64,000 nucleotides of DNA from an uncultured Pseudomonadota bacterium (GTDB lineage: Bacteria; Pseudomonadota; Gammaproteobacteria; Steroidobacterales; Steroidobacteraceae), in the NCBI GenBank assembly GCA_903879335.1, contig CAIRLC010000010.1:1-64000 (forward strand), in the 5' to 3' direction. The stretch's first letter is position 1; every line of letters begins with the position of its first letter. Position numbers and translations under genes: made by a program. Positions 1-8,235 of this stretch are shown in pieces. The notes below the pieces were generated by a model. The model was not told the origin of the DNA, did no database searches, and saw only the letters and a program-made list of their open reading frames with translations.

Positions 1-154
1 GCATTGGATCGCCCTGGCCCGGGGCCTCAATCTTGATGACTTCGGCGCCCAAATCGCCGAGCAGCTGCCCGCAAAACGGGCCGGCGAGCAGCGTGCCCAA
101 TTCCAGGACACGTAGGTCGGAGAGAGGGCCGTGCGGGAATTCGGGATTGCTCAT
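1..154 (-). CDS. CaiB/BaiF family III CoA-transferase, N-terminal part
   Basis: Only the first 51 codons lie in the window; the gene runs off the left edge. The translation ([20 protein letters not shown], then [21 protein letters not shown] and [10 protein letters not shown]) is the typical opening of family III CoA-transferases, with the conserved [19 protein letters not shown] block of the first Rossmann half. Enzymes of this family move CoA from a donor such as succinyl-CoA to a carboxylic acid. It is transcribed away from the HMG-CoA lyase gene across a 139-bp shared promoter region, so the two probably act on the same substrate (for example activation of an acid to its CoA thioester before lyase cleavage). 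The substrate cannot be told from this fragment. The catalytic Asp lies outside the window. Confidence 0.85.
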   Translation of the reverse strand, partial: MSNPEFPHGPLSDLRVLELGTLLAGPFCGQLLGDLGAEVIKIEAPGQGDPM

Positions 155-187
155 GGGAGGGCCTTGCGGGGTTCAGGACTGAGGGGA

Positions 188-195
188 TGTATACA
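188..195. promoter_or_regulatory. TGTATACA palindrome, probable GntR/FCD operator 1
   Basis: Perfect 8-bp palindrome inside ATGTATACAAT, in the divergent promoter between the CoA-transferase and the HMG-CoA lyase. FCD-type GntR regulators often bind palindromes with a GTATAC-like core, and such a regulator is encoded at the end of the same cluster (5447-6079). The link is inferred. Confidence 0.5.
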
Positions 196-250
196 ATCGG
201 GGCAAAATTTGGTCAAGGATTCGAAGTTTTTGTTGATTCTGGTCGCTCCG

Positions 251-258
251 TGTATACA
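251..258. promoter_or_regulatory. TGTATACA palindrome, probable GntR/FCD operator 2
   Basis: Second copy of the same palindrome, here extended to GTGTATACAC (250-259). Its centre is 63 bp from the centre of the first copy, which equals six helical turns, so two dimers would sit on the same face of the DNA. It lies 35 bp upstream of the lyase start. Confidence 0.5.
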
Positions 259-293
259 CTCGGACAGAGCACCCCTTCCCCGAGCTCAGAGGA

Positions 294-1223
294 ATGCCTG
301 TGGCTGAGACGTTGCCGCCCCGCATACAGATCGTCGAAGTCGGCCCGCGAGACGGGTTGCAGAATGAGCGGGGCGTGGTGTCGACCGCCACCAAGATTGC
401 GCTGATCGAGCGCGCCGTGAGCGCCGGCATTCGCAGGCTCGAAGTCACCAGTTTTGTAAACCCCAAGCGCGTACCGCAAATGGCGGATGCCGAAGCGGTG
501 CTCGAGGGCATCGCGCGGCACCCCGAGACGCAATACGTTGGACTCGTGCTGAATGCACGGGGACTCGAGCGCGCCATTGCCGCGCGTTGCACGGAAATCG
601 GCATGGCCGTCGTGGCCTCCGATACCTTCAATCGCAAGAATCAGGGCGTCAGCACCGAAGAGTCGGTCGCGGATTGGCTGACCATGGCCGCAGCGGCCAA
701 GGCGGCGGGACTGCGGGTGCAGGTCACGGTGTCGGCCGCCTTCGGGTGCCCGTTTGAAGGCGAGGTGGATCCCGGTCGCGTCGTCGAATTGGCCTGCCGT
801 GTCGCCGAGGCCGGCCCCGTCGAGGTCGCGCTGGCCGACACCATCGGGGTTGCCGTGCCCTCGCAAGTCCGCTCGCTGGTTGGGCGCGTAGCCGCCGCCT
901 TGCCGGGCATGACGTTGCGCTGTCACTTCCACAACACCCGCAACACCGGCTTTGCAAATGCCTATGCGGCGCTCGAAGCGGGCGCGACCGTCCTCGATGC
1001 CTCGATCGGCGGGATCGGCGGCTGTCCGTTCGCGCCGGCCGCGACGGGAAATATTGCAACGGAAGATCTCGTGTATATGCTCAACCGTATGGGCGTCGAG
1101 ACAGGCATTGATTTGGACCAATTGATCGAGACGAGTCGCTGGCTGGAAAGTGAACTGGGCCGACCGGTACCGGGTGCACTGTCCAAGGCTGGCGTTTTCC
1201 CCAAACCACCGGTGGCCGTCTGA
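294..1223 (+). CDS. mvaB: Hydroxymethylglutaryl-CoA lyase family protein
   Basis: 309 residues, the usual length for bacterial HMG-CoA lyase, which splits 3-hydroxy-3-methylglutaryl-CoA into acetoacetate and acetyl-CoA. Seen in the sequence: the GPRDGLQNE motif near residue 17 (metal Asp), the HxH metal pair in LRCHFHNTRNTG, and the GGIGGCPFAPAATGN signature with the active-site loop cysteine. It is a cytosolic TIM-barrel enzyme. AGAGGA sits only about two bases before the ATG, so the GTG two codons later (position 300) may be the true start. It is followed by hyuA after 65 bp and probably forms one transcription unit with hyuA, hyuB and the GntR gene. The real substrate may be an HMG-CoA homologue; related lyases act in leucine, acyclic terpene and meglutol breakdown. 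Family call is firm, substrate open. Confidence 0.88.
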   Translation: MPVAETLPPRIQIVEVGPRDGLQNERGVVSTATKIALIERAVSAGIRRLEVTSFVNPKRVPQMADAEAVLEGIARHPETQYVGLVLNARGLERAIAARCTEIGMAVVASDTFNRKNQGVSTEESVADWLTMAAAAKAAGLRVQVTVSAAFGCPFEGEVDPGRVVELACRVAEAGPVEVALADTIGVAVPSQVRSLVGRVAAALPGMTLRCHFHNTRNTGFANAYAALEAGATVLDASIGGIGGCPFAPAATGNIATEDLVYMLNRMGVETGIDLDQLIETSRWLESELGRPVPGALSKAGVFPKPPVAV

Positions 1224-1288
1224 GTGCAGCCAATGGGCAGACACCGACCGGATATTTCTTTGACAACAACGTCATCGCAGAGGCACGC

Positions 1289-3418
1289 ATGAGTTACCGA
1301 TTGGGCGTCGACGTAGGCGGAACCTTCACGGACTTGCTGCTCGTCAATGAGCGGACAGGTCAGACGTGGACCGCAAAAGTACCGAGTACACCTGCCGACC
1401 AGTCGGTCGGCGTGCTGAACGGCATTGCTAAGGTGTGCGAGCGCGCCGGGATTTCCCCGGAGTTGATCGAGCACGTGATGCACGGCACCACCGTCGCGAC
1501 GAACACCGTCCTGACCGGTACGGGTGCACGCTGCGGCCTCGTCACGACCAAAGGCTACCGGCAGGTCTTGCAGATCGCCCGCAGCTTCGTGCCGGGCGGT
1601 CTCGGCGGCTGGGTGATCTACAACAAGTCGCTGCCGATGGCACCGTTGAGCTGCACCATTGAAGCCGATGAGCGCGTGAGCGCCTCGGGCGAGGTGGTGC
1701 GCGAACTGAACGAAGCCGATCTGCGCGCAAAGCTCGAAGCGCTCAAGGCCAAGAACATTGAGGCCCTCACGGTCTCGCTGATCAACGCCTACGCCAACGA
1801 TTCGCATGAGCGTCGCATCGCTCAAATCGCGCGTGAAGTGATGCCGGACATCCCGGTCTCGCTGTCTTCGGAAGTCGTGCCGGAAATGCAGGAATATGAG
1901 CGCGCCGTCACGACGGTCGCTAATTCCTACGTGCGCCCGCGCGTGCAGCGCTACGTGCACAACCTGACGACCAAGCTCGCCACCCAGGCGAAGGATGTGA
2001 AGTTGCACATCCTGCGCTCGGACGGTGGTCTGGCTTCGGCATCCTCCGCGCAGGAATACCCGGTCAACCTGCTCATGTCCGGTCCTGCCGGTGGCGTGAC
2101 CGGTGCCTTGTGGGTCGCGGTACAGGCCGGCTTCCCCAACCTCCTGACGGTCGACGTCGGCGGTACGTCGACGGACGTCGCGCTGATCATGAACGGTGAG
2201 CCGCGGCTGCGTCGTGAGACAACGGTCGGTGACGTCACCGTGCGCGCATCATCCGTCGACATTCGCACGGTCGGTGCGGGTGGTGGCTCGATCGCCCACG
2301 TGCCGGAGTTGACCAAGGCACTGCGCGTCGGCCCGCAATCGGCGGGTGCCGATCCAGGCCCCGCGGCCTATGGCCGTGGCGGCACGGAGCCGACCGTGAC
2401 CGATGCGAACATCGTGCTCGGCTATCTGCCGGAGATGCAGCGCCTCGGCGGTGACATGGAACTGAACCGCGGCCTGGCCAATACGGCCGTGACCAAGGTC
2501 GGCGAGGCCCTCGGCAAGCGCGTCAAGGATGCTGCCCAAGGTATCTACGACATCGTCAACGAGAACATGGTCGGCGCGCTGCGACTCGTGTCCGTTGAGC
2601 AAGGCCACGATCCGCGTGACTACGCGCTGATCGCCTTCGGCGGTGCGGGTCCTTTGCATGCCAACGCGTTGAGCCGTCTGCTCGGTTCGTGGCCATCGAT
2701 CATCCCGCCGGGCCCCGGCGTGTTGTGTGCCTTGGGCGACGCGACGACGGCGGTGCGTGACGAATCGGCGCGCACGTTCATCCGTCAGTTCTCGGAGACT
2801 TCGGCGAAGGAAGTGCACAAGATCCTCACCGCGCTCGCCAAGGACGCCGCGAAGTCGCTCGAGCGTGAGAAAGTGCCGCGTAAGGAAATGCGCTTCGGCT
2901 ATCAGGTCGACGTGCGCTACAAGGGTCAGGGTTTGCAGTTGACCGTTGCCGTGGATCTCGATGACCTCCTGAAGCGTGGTCTTGCTGCAATCTCCGGTCC
3001 GTTCGATGAAGAGCACAAGCGTCTCTTCACCTTCGCGCTGCCGCTCGAGCATGAACTCGTGAACCTGCGTGCCAACGTGCAGGGTCGCGGTATCAGCATC
3101 GCCCGTCCGGCACTCGCCAAGGGCACGGCCGATCCGAAGGCTGCGGCCGTCGGCAAGCAGAAGACGTACATGGACGGTCGCGATTACACCGCGACGGTCT
3201 ACGATCGCGCCAAGCTCAAAGCAGGCAACAAGGTCGCGGGTCCCGCGATCGTCATGGAGATGGACTCGACCACCGTCATTCTGCCCAAGCATCAGGGCAC
3301 GGTGGACAAGTTCGGCAACATCCTCATCTATCCGGATGGGTATCAAGCCAAGAGCAAGGCAGCTGCAAGCCGCCGCGCCGCATCGTCCAAGAAAGCGCCC
3401 GCCAAGGGCCGCAAGTAA
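1289..3418 (+). CDS. Hydantoinase/oxoprolinase family subunit A (HyuA-type ATPase)
   Basis: 709 residues. The protein begins with the actin-like phosphate-1 motif GVDVGGTFTD and has a second nucleotide motif TVDVGGTSTDVALI near residue 288 and an adenosine-type motif FGGAGPLHA near residue 450: Hydant_A_N followed by Hydantoinase_A. The family includes ATP-dependent N-methylhydantoinase, 5-oxoprolinase and the ATP-using subunits of acetone and acetophenone carboxylases. ATP hydrolysis activates the substrate carbonyl or bicarbonate. The partner B subunit starts 18 bp downstream. An AGAGG box precedes the ATG. The last 25 residues form an unusual Lys/Arg/Ala-rich tail, which is not part of the enzyme fold. 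The neighbouring CoA-transferase and HMG-CoA lyase hint at a ketone or branched acid pathway rather than hydantoin use, but this is inference. Confidence 0.9.
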   Translation: MSYRLGVDVGGTFTDLLLVNERTGQTWTAKVPSTPADQSVGVLNGIAKVCERAGISPELIEHVMHGTTVATNTVLTGTGARCGLVTTKGYRQVLQIARSFVPGGLGGWVIYNKSLPMAPLSCTIEADERVSASGEVVRELNEADLRAKLEALKAKNIEALTVSLINAYANDSHERRIAQIAREVMPDIPVSLSSEVVPEMQEYERAVTTVANSYVRPRVQRYVHNLTTKLATQAKDVKLHILRSDGGLASASSAQEYPVNLLMSGPAGGVTGALWVAVQAGFPNLLTVDVGGTSTDVALIMNGEPRLRRETTVGDVTVRASSVDIRTVGAGGGSIAHVPELTKALRVGPQSAGADPGPAAYGRGGTEPTVTDANIVLGYLPEMQRLGGDMELNRGLANTAVTKVGEALGKRVKDAAQGIYDIVNENMVGALRLVSVEQGHDPRDYALIAFGGAGPLHANALSRLLGSWPSIIPPGPGVLCALGDATTAVRDESARTFIRQFSETSAKEVHKILTALAKDAAKSLEREKVPRKEMRFGYQVDVRYKGQGLQLTVAVDLDDLLKRGLAAISGPFDEEHKRLFTFALPLEHELVNLRANVQGRGISIARPALAKGTADPKAAAVGKQKTYMDGRDYTATVYDRAKLKAGNKVAGPAIVMEMDSTTVILPKHQGTVDKFGNILIYPDGYQAKSKAAASRRAASSKKAPAKGRK

Positions 3419-3436
3419 CCGCCGGGAGCTATCAAC

Positions 3437-5350
3437 ATGCCAGCGAAAATTATTCTGAAGAACAAGAAGCCGATGAAGAAGGTGAAGGTCGATACCGTCA
3501 CCATCGACATCATCGAGAGCGCGCTGCGCTCGGCTCGCTATGAAATGGACACGGTGCTGTTCCGCACGGCGATGTCGCCGGGTATCCGTGAGCAGCACGA
3601 TGAGTTCCCGATGATCGCGAACTCCGAGGGCAAAATGGTGGTCGGTCAATTCGGTTCCTTCATTCACGGCTTCTTGGCCGGATATGAGGGCACCGTGGAG
3701 GAAGGCGACATATTCCTCACGTCTGACCCGTATTCGGTCAACGGCGCCATCAGTCACGCGAACGACTGGTTGGCGATGATGCCGATTTACAAGGAAGGCC
3801 GAATCATCGCCTGGTCAGCAATGTTCGGTCATATGACCGACATCGGCGGTAAGGTTCCGGGTTCGTTGCCGACCGACGCGCGTCAAATCTATGAAGAAGG
3901 CGTTTGCATTCCGCCGATTAAGATTTTCCAGGGCGGGGTGCTGCAGACGGACGTACTGAAAGTCATCCTGCATAACTGCCGCTTGCCGATGTGGAACTTG
4001 TCGGACTTCAACGCGATCATTGCGGCACTGCGGACAGCGGCGAACCGTTGCATCGAGATTTCGAACCGCTTTGGTGACGATCTGTTTTACTCCGCGATGG
4101 ACGAGATGCTGGAACGCAACAAGCGCGCCATGCGCGAGTTGATGCGTCGGACGATCCCGGAGAAGAAGCAGTACTTCGAGGACTACTTGTGCGATGACGG
4201 TATGGGCATGGGTCCGTACAAGATCGCGTGCAGCATGTGGCGCGAGGGCGATAAATGCATCTTCGACTTCGAAGGCACGGATCCGCAGTCAATCGGCAGC
4301 ATTAACTTCCTCCTCAACGAGGAGATGTTCAAGATGTTCGCCGGCGTCTACATGATCATGGTCTTCGATCCGCAGATCCTGTTCAACGACGGCTTTTATG
4401 ACCTGATGGAAGTACGCATTCCGAAGGGCACGCTGCTCAAGCCATTGAAGCCGGCCGCGCTGTCGTGCCGTACCCACGCCCTGGGTCGTATCTTCGACGT
4501 GCTCGGCGGTCTCTTGGGTCTGGGCAATCCGGCGTTCATGTGTGCGGCCGGCTTCTCGGACAGCCCGCACTTCATGTACTCGGGCTATCGCGCCAACGGC
4601 GAGTGGTACCAGCTCTACCAGATCGGCTTCGGCGGTATTCCCGGCAAACCCTTCGGCGATGGACCGGACGGTCACTCGCTGTGGCCGGCCTTCACCAACG
4701 TGCCGAACGAGTTCCTTGAGAGCTACTTCCCGTTGCGCATCGAAACCTACGAGACGATTCCCGACTCGGGCGGCGCTGGCCGCTTCCGAGGCGGTAACGC
4801 CATCCGGATCGGCTATCGCTTCTTGGAGCCGGGTGAGATCTCGATCCATGACGATCGTTGGCTGACTTACCCGTGGGGCGTCAACGGTGGTCTGCCGGGT
4901 ATGCGCAGCAAGAAGATCATGGTGCGCACCGATGGCAGTGAAGAGAACATGCCGTCGAAGTGTGACCGGGTCAAAGTCGAGGCGGGCGATCTGCTCTACT
5001 TCGACACGTGGGGCGGTGGTGGATGTGGCGATCCGCTCGAGCGCGATCCGGCCAACGTCTCCTTCGACGTGGAAGCGGGGCTGGTGACCGTCGAGGGCGC
5101 ACGTCGGTACGGGGTTGTCGTCAATGAGGACGGCGTCGTCGACGCGGCCGAAACGACCAAGCTCCGTGCGAAGATGGCGAAGGCCCGCGGTGGGGTGCAG
5201 TTGTTCGATCGTGGCTTCACCTCGATCGACGAGCTGAAGTCTCGCTGTGAGGCCGAGACCACGTTGCCGGCGCCGAAGGCGCCGGAATTTACGCGGCGCA
5301 CCGCGGCTGTCGTGAAGCCCAAGGGTAAGTCCAAGGGTAAGGCTGCCTGA
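3437..5350 (+). CDS. Hydantoinase B/oxoprolinase family subunit (HyuB-type)
   Basis: 637 residues, the catalytic-type partner of the preceding A subunit. Recognisable family blocks are the N-terminal VDTVTIDIIESALRSARYEM, the FRTAMSPGIREQHDEFPMI region, the acidic/His-rich DPYSVNGAISHANDW, FGHMTDIGGKVPGS and the C-terminal DSGGAGRFRGGNAIRI and WGGGGCGDPLERDP blocks. Together with subunit A it should form an ATP-dependent ring-opening or carboxylating enzyme in the cytosol. GGGAG precedes the ATG. Both ends carry lysine-rich extensions (N-terminal NKKPMKKVKV, C-terminal KPKGKSKGK), matching the basic tail of subunit A. No third small subunit such as AcxC is visible, which argues against a classical acetone carboxylase. 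Substrate unknown. Confidence 0.9.
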   Translation: MPAKIILKNKKPMKKVKVDTVTIDIIESALRSARYEMDTVLFRTAMSPGIREQHDEFPMIANSEGKMVVGQFGSFIHGFLAGYEGTVEEGDIFLTSDPYSVNGAISHANDWLAMMPIYKEGRIIAWSAMFGHMTDIGGKVPGSLPTDARQIYEEGVCIPPIKIFQGGVLQTDVLKVILHNCRLPMWNLSDFNAIIAALRTAANRCIEISNRFGDDLFYSAMDEMLERNKRAMRELMRRTIPEKKQYFEDYLCDDGMGMGPYKIACSMWREGDKCIFDFEGTDPQSIGSINFLLNEEMFKMFAGVYMIMVFDPQILFNDGFYDLMEVRIPKGTLLKPLKPAALSCRTHALGRIFDVLGGLLGLGNPAFMCAAGFSDSPHFMYSGYRANGEWYQLYQIGFGGIPGKPFGDGPDGHSLWPAFTNVPNEFLESYFPLRIETYETIPDSGGAGRFRGGNAIRIGYRFLEPGEISIHDDRWLTYPWGVNGGLPGMRSKKIMVRTDGSEENMPSKCDRVKVEAGDLLYFDTWGGGGCGDPLERDPANVSFDVEAGLVTVEGARRYGVVVNEDGVVDAAETTKLRAKMAKARGGVQLFDRGFTSIDELKSRCEAETTLPAPKAPEFTRRTAAVVKPKGKSKGKAA

Positions 5351-5360
5351 TGAGTCGGCT

Positions 5361-5392
5361 GCTGGGAGTGGCGCGGAGGCGCCACTCCCAGC
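5361..5392. terminator. Strong hairpin after hyuB
   Basis: Perfect 14-bp inverted repeat GCTGGGAGTGGCGC / GCGCCACTCCCAGC with a GGAG loop, 10 bp after the hyuB stop. There is no T-run, so it may act as an mRNA stabiliser or partial terminator between hyuB and the regulator gene rather than a full intrinsic terminator. Confidence 0.6.
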
Positions 5393-5446
5393 GGTACTCA
5401 CGAGGGTCGGCTGCGCCGCTGGTCAGCGTCCGCACTGGAGGAACCT

Positions 5447-6079
5447 GTGCGAGCAGTCGATAAAGCTTATGCAGCGGTTCGTTCCGGCATTATCGAAGGC
5501 CGCTACGAGCCCAGTGCGCGGATCACCGAGCAGGAAGTGGCGGTCGCTGCCGGCGTCAGCCGTACGCCGGCGCGAGAAGCCTTGCGTCGTCTGCATGCCG
5601 AAGGGTTGGTGACGTTCACCCCGAATGTGGGTGCGGTGGTCGCCCATTGGACCCAAGCCGACGCTGATGAGATCTTCGATTTACGTGCGTTGCTTGAGTC
5701 CCATGCCGCGGCACGAGCGGCCAAGTATGTCTCCAGCGAAACCTTGGCCGACATGCGGGTCTGTGCGATGAGCCAGCTGAAGGAAGCTCGTCAGCGCGGG
5801 GAAGGGCACCTCGACCGCATCAGCTTGCTCAATTCGCGCTTCCACCGCTTGTTGCTGGCCGCGGCCAACAGTCCGCGCCTAGATCAAGCTTTGGCGTCAC
5901 TGCTCGAAGCGCCGCTGATCATGAAGACCTTCCGTCGTTACAGTATCGATAGTCTCGAGCGTAGCGCGCTGCACCACTTGGAATTGGTGCAAGCCTTTGA
6001 GGCACAGGATTCAGAGTGGGCGGCCTCCGTCATGCGTGCGCACATTCTGGCCGCCAAAGTCGCGATCAAGCCGGACTGA
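5447..6079 (+). CDS. GntR family regulator, FCD (FadR-like) subgroup
   Basis: 210 residues, typical of the FCD subgroup. Residues 1-65 form the winged helix (ARITEQEVAVAAGVSRTPAR, then EALRRLHAEGLV); residues about 75-205 are the all-helical ligand-binding FCD domain with the expected metal-binding pattern: Asn/His in LNSRFHRLLL, His in HHLELVQAF and His in VMRAHILAA. Start is GTG, chosen because GGAGG lies six bases upstream. It sits at the end of the hmgL-hyuA-hyuB cluster and most likely controls it by binding the TGTATACA palindromes at 188-195 and 251-258. The inducer is presumably the substrate or a CoA-free acid of the pathway; FCD proteins commonly bind carboxylic acids. Family assignment is firm, target and ligand are inferred. 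Confidence 0.9.
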   Translation: MRAVDKAYAAVRSGIIEGRYEPSARITEQEVAVAAGVSRTPAREALRRLHAEGLVTFTPNVGAVVAHWTQADADEIFDLRALLESHAAARAAKYVSSETLADMRVCAMSQLKEARQRGEGHLDRISLLNSRFHRLLLAAANSPRLDQALASLLEAPLIMKTFRRYSIDSLERSALHHLELVQAFEAQDSEWAASVMRAHILAAKVAIKPD

Positions 6080-6327
6080 GTTCGGCATTTCCCGTCGACG
6101 CAAGAGCGGACGGTACGGCTCACATGCTGTCCGGTGACGATTGATTGGCCCGGCGTAATATACATACACCTTACCTACGCAGCTCGGGCAGGTTGGGCAG
6201 GGCAATCCGGACCGCGACGGGTCAGCTTACCGGGCGCTCGCGTGGTAAATTGCGCGCATCGTATGCTCGCTACTGTTAGGACTCCGATGACTGTTCGTTG
6301 CGCTGACCGCCTGCCCGGAATCCGCCG
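6080..6327. other. Intergenic region before lapB
   Basis: 248 bp without a supported gene. Most gammaproteobacteria have lapA immediately before lapB, but no LapA-like frame (short protein with two membrane helices) is present here. The lapB promoter must lie in this stretch; I see no clear operator. Confidence 0.5.
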
Positions 6328-7503
6328 ATGAAATGGGGTGAAGCGGCATTGATTCTGAGTGGCGCAATCGTGGGTTGGTACGCCACTCGCCGCGCACGGA
6401 TCGATCTGGGTGCGCCGAAGAAGGGGCCTTCCAGCGATTATTTAGCGGGCCTGAACTACCTCGTCAATGAGCAACCAGACCGCGCCGTGGAGGCTTTTCT
6501 GCGAGCCGTGGCGGTTGAGCCAGATACGGTCGAAACTCAGTTTGCGCTCGGCGCCTTATTCCGTCGCCGCGGTGAAGTGGACCGCGCTATCCGCGTCCAT
6601 CAGAACCTGGTCGAACGGCCGGACCTTGCGCCTGCGTTCCGCGAACAAGCCACCTACGCGTTGGCTCAGGATTACCTGAAGTCAGGGCTCTATGACCGGG
6701 CCGAGAAACTGCTCGGTGATTTGTCGAAGGCCGGTGCCTATCGCTTACCCGCACTCAAAGATCTGGTGCTTATTTACGAGTTGGAGCGGGAATGGGCGCG
6801 TGCGATCGAGATGCACGAGGAATTGGCGCGTAGCGGGAAGCCGGATCAGGCGATCGCTCTCGCACACTATCGCTGCGAATTGGCCGATGCCGCGCGACGA
6901 GCCAAAGATTTCGAGGCGGCCAAAGCGCAGATTAAGTTGGCGCGCTCCGGACCCCGGCAGTTTCCTCGGGCCGCATTGGTGCGCGCCGACGTGGCGCTTG
7001 ATCAAGGCGAGGCCGAGCTTGCGTTAACGCTGTTGCGGCGGGTGCCGGTCGAGAGCCCGCAGCTGGCCTCCGAAGTGCTGCCGCGCCTCGTCCGTGCCCT
7101 CATGTTGCAGGGCCGTGAAGCGGCCCTGCCGGAGGTGCTGGCGGAGTTTGCCGGTGACGGAACCGAGGTGGCGGATGCCATTGCCCACGCCGCGATCTTA
7201 GCCGGCAGCACCGATTCACCTGCCTTGCTGAATGTCTTGCGCGGTTATTACACCCGTCAACCGGCAGTCGCCGAATTGGTCAATGCCTTGTCGCCCGATC
7301 GGACGCCCGACGATGTGGCCGTTCGAGCCCTAGCCTTGGCCTTACGGCGCCAGTCCCAACAGGTTGCCCGCTATCGCTGCGGTGACTGCGGCTTCGCGTC
7401 GAGCGCCTTTTTCTGGCAATGCCCTGGCTGCAAGAGCTGGGACACCTTAAAGCCGCTCGGCCCGGGCGAGCAGGGCGGTGCCTTGGCGCCGCCACGCGCC
7501 TGA
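6328..7503 (+). CDS. lapB: Lipopolysaccharide assembly protein B
   Basis: 391 residues, as in E. coli LapB (YciM). An N-terminal membrane anchor (AALILSGAIVGWYATRRAR, residues 6-24) is followed by tetratricopeptide repeats (for example DYLAGLNYLVNEQPDRAVEA and FLRAVAVEPDTVETQFALGA) and ends in a rubredoxin-like metal knuckle, YRCGDCGF-(x)n-WQCPGCKSWD, near residues 348-372. LapB works on the cytoplasmic face of the inner membrane, presenting LpxC to FtsH and so tuning lipopolysaccharide synthesis. The four rubredoxin cysteines are intact. The usual partner gene lapA is absent upstream. The ribosome-binding site is weak (GGAA). A hairpin at 7528-7550 may end the transcript. Confidence 0.93.
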   Translation: MKWGEAALILSGAIVGWYATRRARIDLGAPKKGPSSDYLAGLNYLVNEQPDRAVEAFLRAVAVEPDTVETQFALGALFRRRGEVDRAIRVHQNLVERPDLAPAFREQATYALAQDYLKSGLYDRAEKLLGDLSKAGAYRLPALKDLVLIYELEREWARAIEMHEELARSGKPDQAIALAHYRCELADAARRAKDFEAAKAQIKLARSGPRQFPRAALVRADVALDQGEAELALTLLRRVPVESPQLASEVLPRLVRALMLQGREAALPEVLAEFAGDGTEVADAIAHAAILAGSTDSPALLNVLRGYYTRQPAVAELVNALSPDRTPDDVAVRALALALRRQSQQVARYRCGDCGFASSAFFWQCPGCKSWDTLKPLGPGEQGGALAPPRA

Positions 7504-7938
7504 CGGTGGCTCACACGTAGAGCCCAAACCCTCGGCGATCGGCCGAGGGTGGTCACCGCACGGGTGGCCCATTCCATCGAGTACACGGATGCTGACTGCC
7601 GACTGATGATCGGTGGCGGCGTCGTTTGCACTTGATGACGAATAAAAACACGTTTTATATGCTTTTTTAACGGACGTTAAATAAGAAAACTAAAAAACGT
7701 ATAAAATTTAATAGTGCTTTATAAACATATAATTGTATTCAATATATAGAACAACAATTATTGGCTGCGATTTCGAGATTGCTAGACAGTGGTCCTGCTC
7801 AGAGCGCGCCCGCAGCTGCGGCGACGCAGCGGCCTATGAAGGTGCGGGCGGCGCCGGGATCGTGGCTTATGCGCATGTGCGGCACGCCAACCCGGAGCAT
7901 GCTGAAGCCGAATCGGTTCATTAAGGCAGGAGGCCGTT
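7504..7938. other. Gene-free region with hairpin and AT-rich island
   Basis: 435 bp without a supported gene. It holds a hairpin just after lapB (7528-7550, 9-bp stem ACCCTCGGC/GCCGAGGGT, no T-run) and then a strikingly AT-rich segment at about 7640-7770 in otherwise GC-rich DNA. The AT-rich segment is placed to be the promoter or a nucleoid-protein binding zone for the three-gene unit that starts at 7939. No repeats beyond simple A/T tracts were seen. Confidence 0.6.
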
Positions 7939-8235
7939 ATGACCCACACAGCCATGAATGAAGTGCTTGAAGACCTGAAGGCGCTGGTCCGCAGTGCGGA
8001 GGAGCTGCTCGATACGACCGCACACGACGCGTCGTCGGCAGCCGTCGGTGTCCGCGAACGAGCGACGCGAACGCTGCAGGCAGCCAAACAACAACTCTCA
8101 GGACTAGAACGCGCCGCCGAGGCTAAGGCCCGCGAAGCAGACCGATATGTTCATGAGAACCCGTGGACTGCGATCGGTCTGGGCGCCGCTGTCGGTGTAC
8201 TGCTGGGCGTGCTGATTGGACGGCGCGAACGATGA
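7939..8235 (+). CDS. YqjD/ElaB-type (DUF883) ribosome/membrane-associated protein
   Basis: 98 residues. A long amphipathic helical region (residues 8-70, VLEDLKALVRSAEELLDTT onwards) is followed by the DUF883 hallmark YVHENPWTAIGLGAAVGVLL and a C-terminal hydrophobic anchor ending in GRRER. In E. coli YqjD, ElaB and YgaM are inner-membrane proteins that bind ribosomes in stationary phase. Strong AGGAGG precedes the ATG by eight bases. The stop overlaps the next start (ATGA), giving the conserved yqjD-yqjE-yqjK order. The AT-rich upstream region suggests growth-phase control, by analogy only. Confidence 0.88.
   Translation: MTHTAMNEVLEDLKALVRSAEELLDTTAHDASSAAVGVRERATRTLQAAKQQLSGLERAAEAKAREADRYVHENPWTAIGLGAAVGVLLGVLIGRRER

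Noticed and set aside
1289-5350. Classical acetone carboxylase
   Set aside because: No small gamma subunit and no acetone-type regulator; only the broader HyuA/HyuB family assignment is supported.
2249-5401. Long minus-strand frames of 502 and 370 codons under hyuA and hyuB
   Set aside because: They are antisense to two clear family proteins, lack recognisable domains and have compositions expected from the reverse frame of GC-rich codons.
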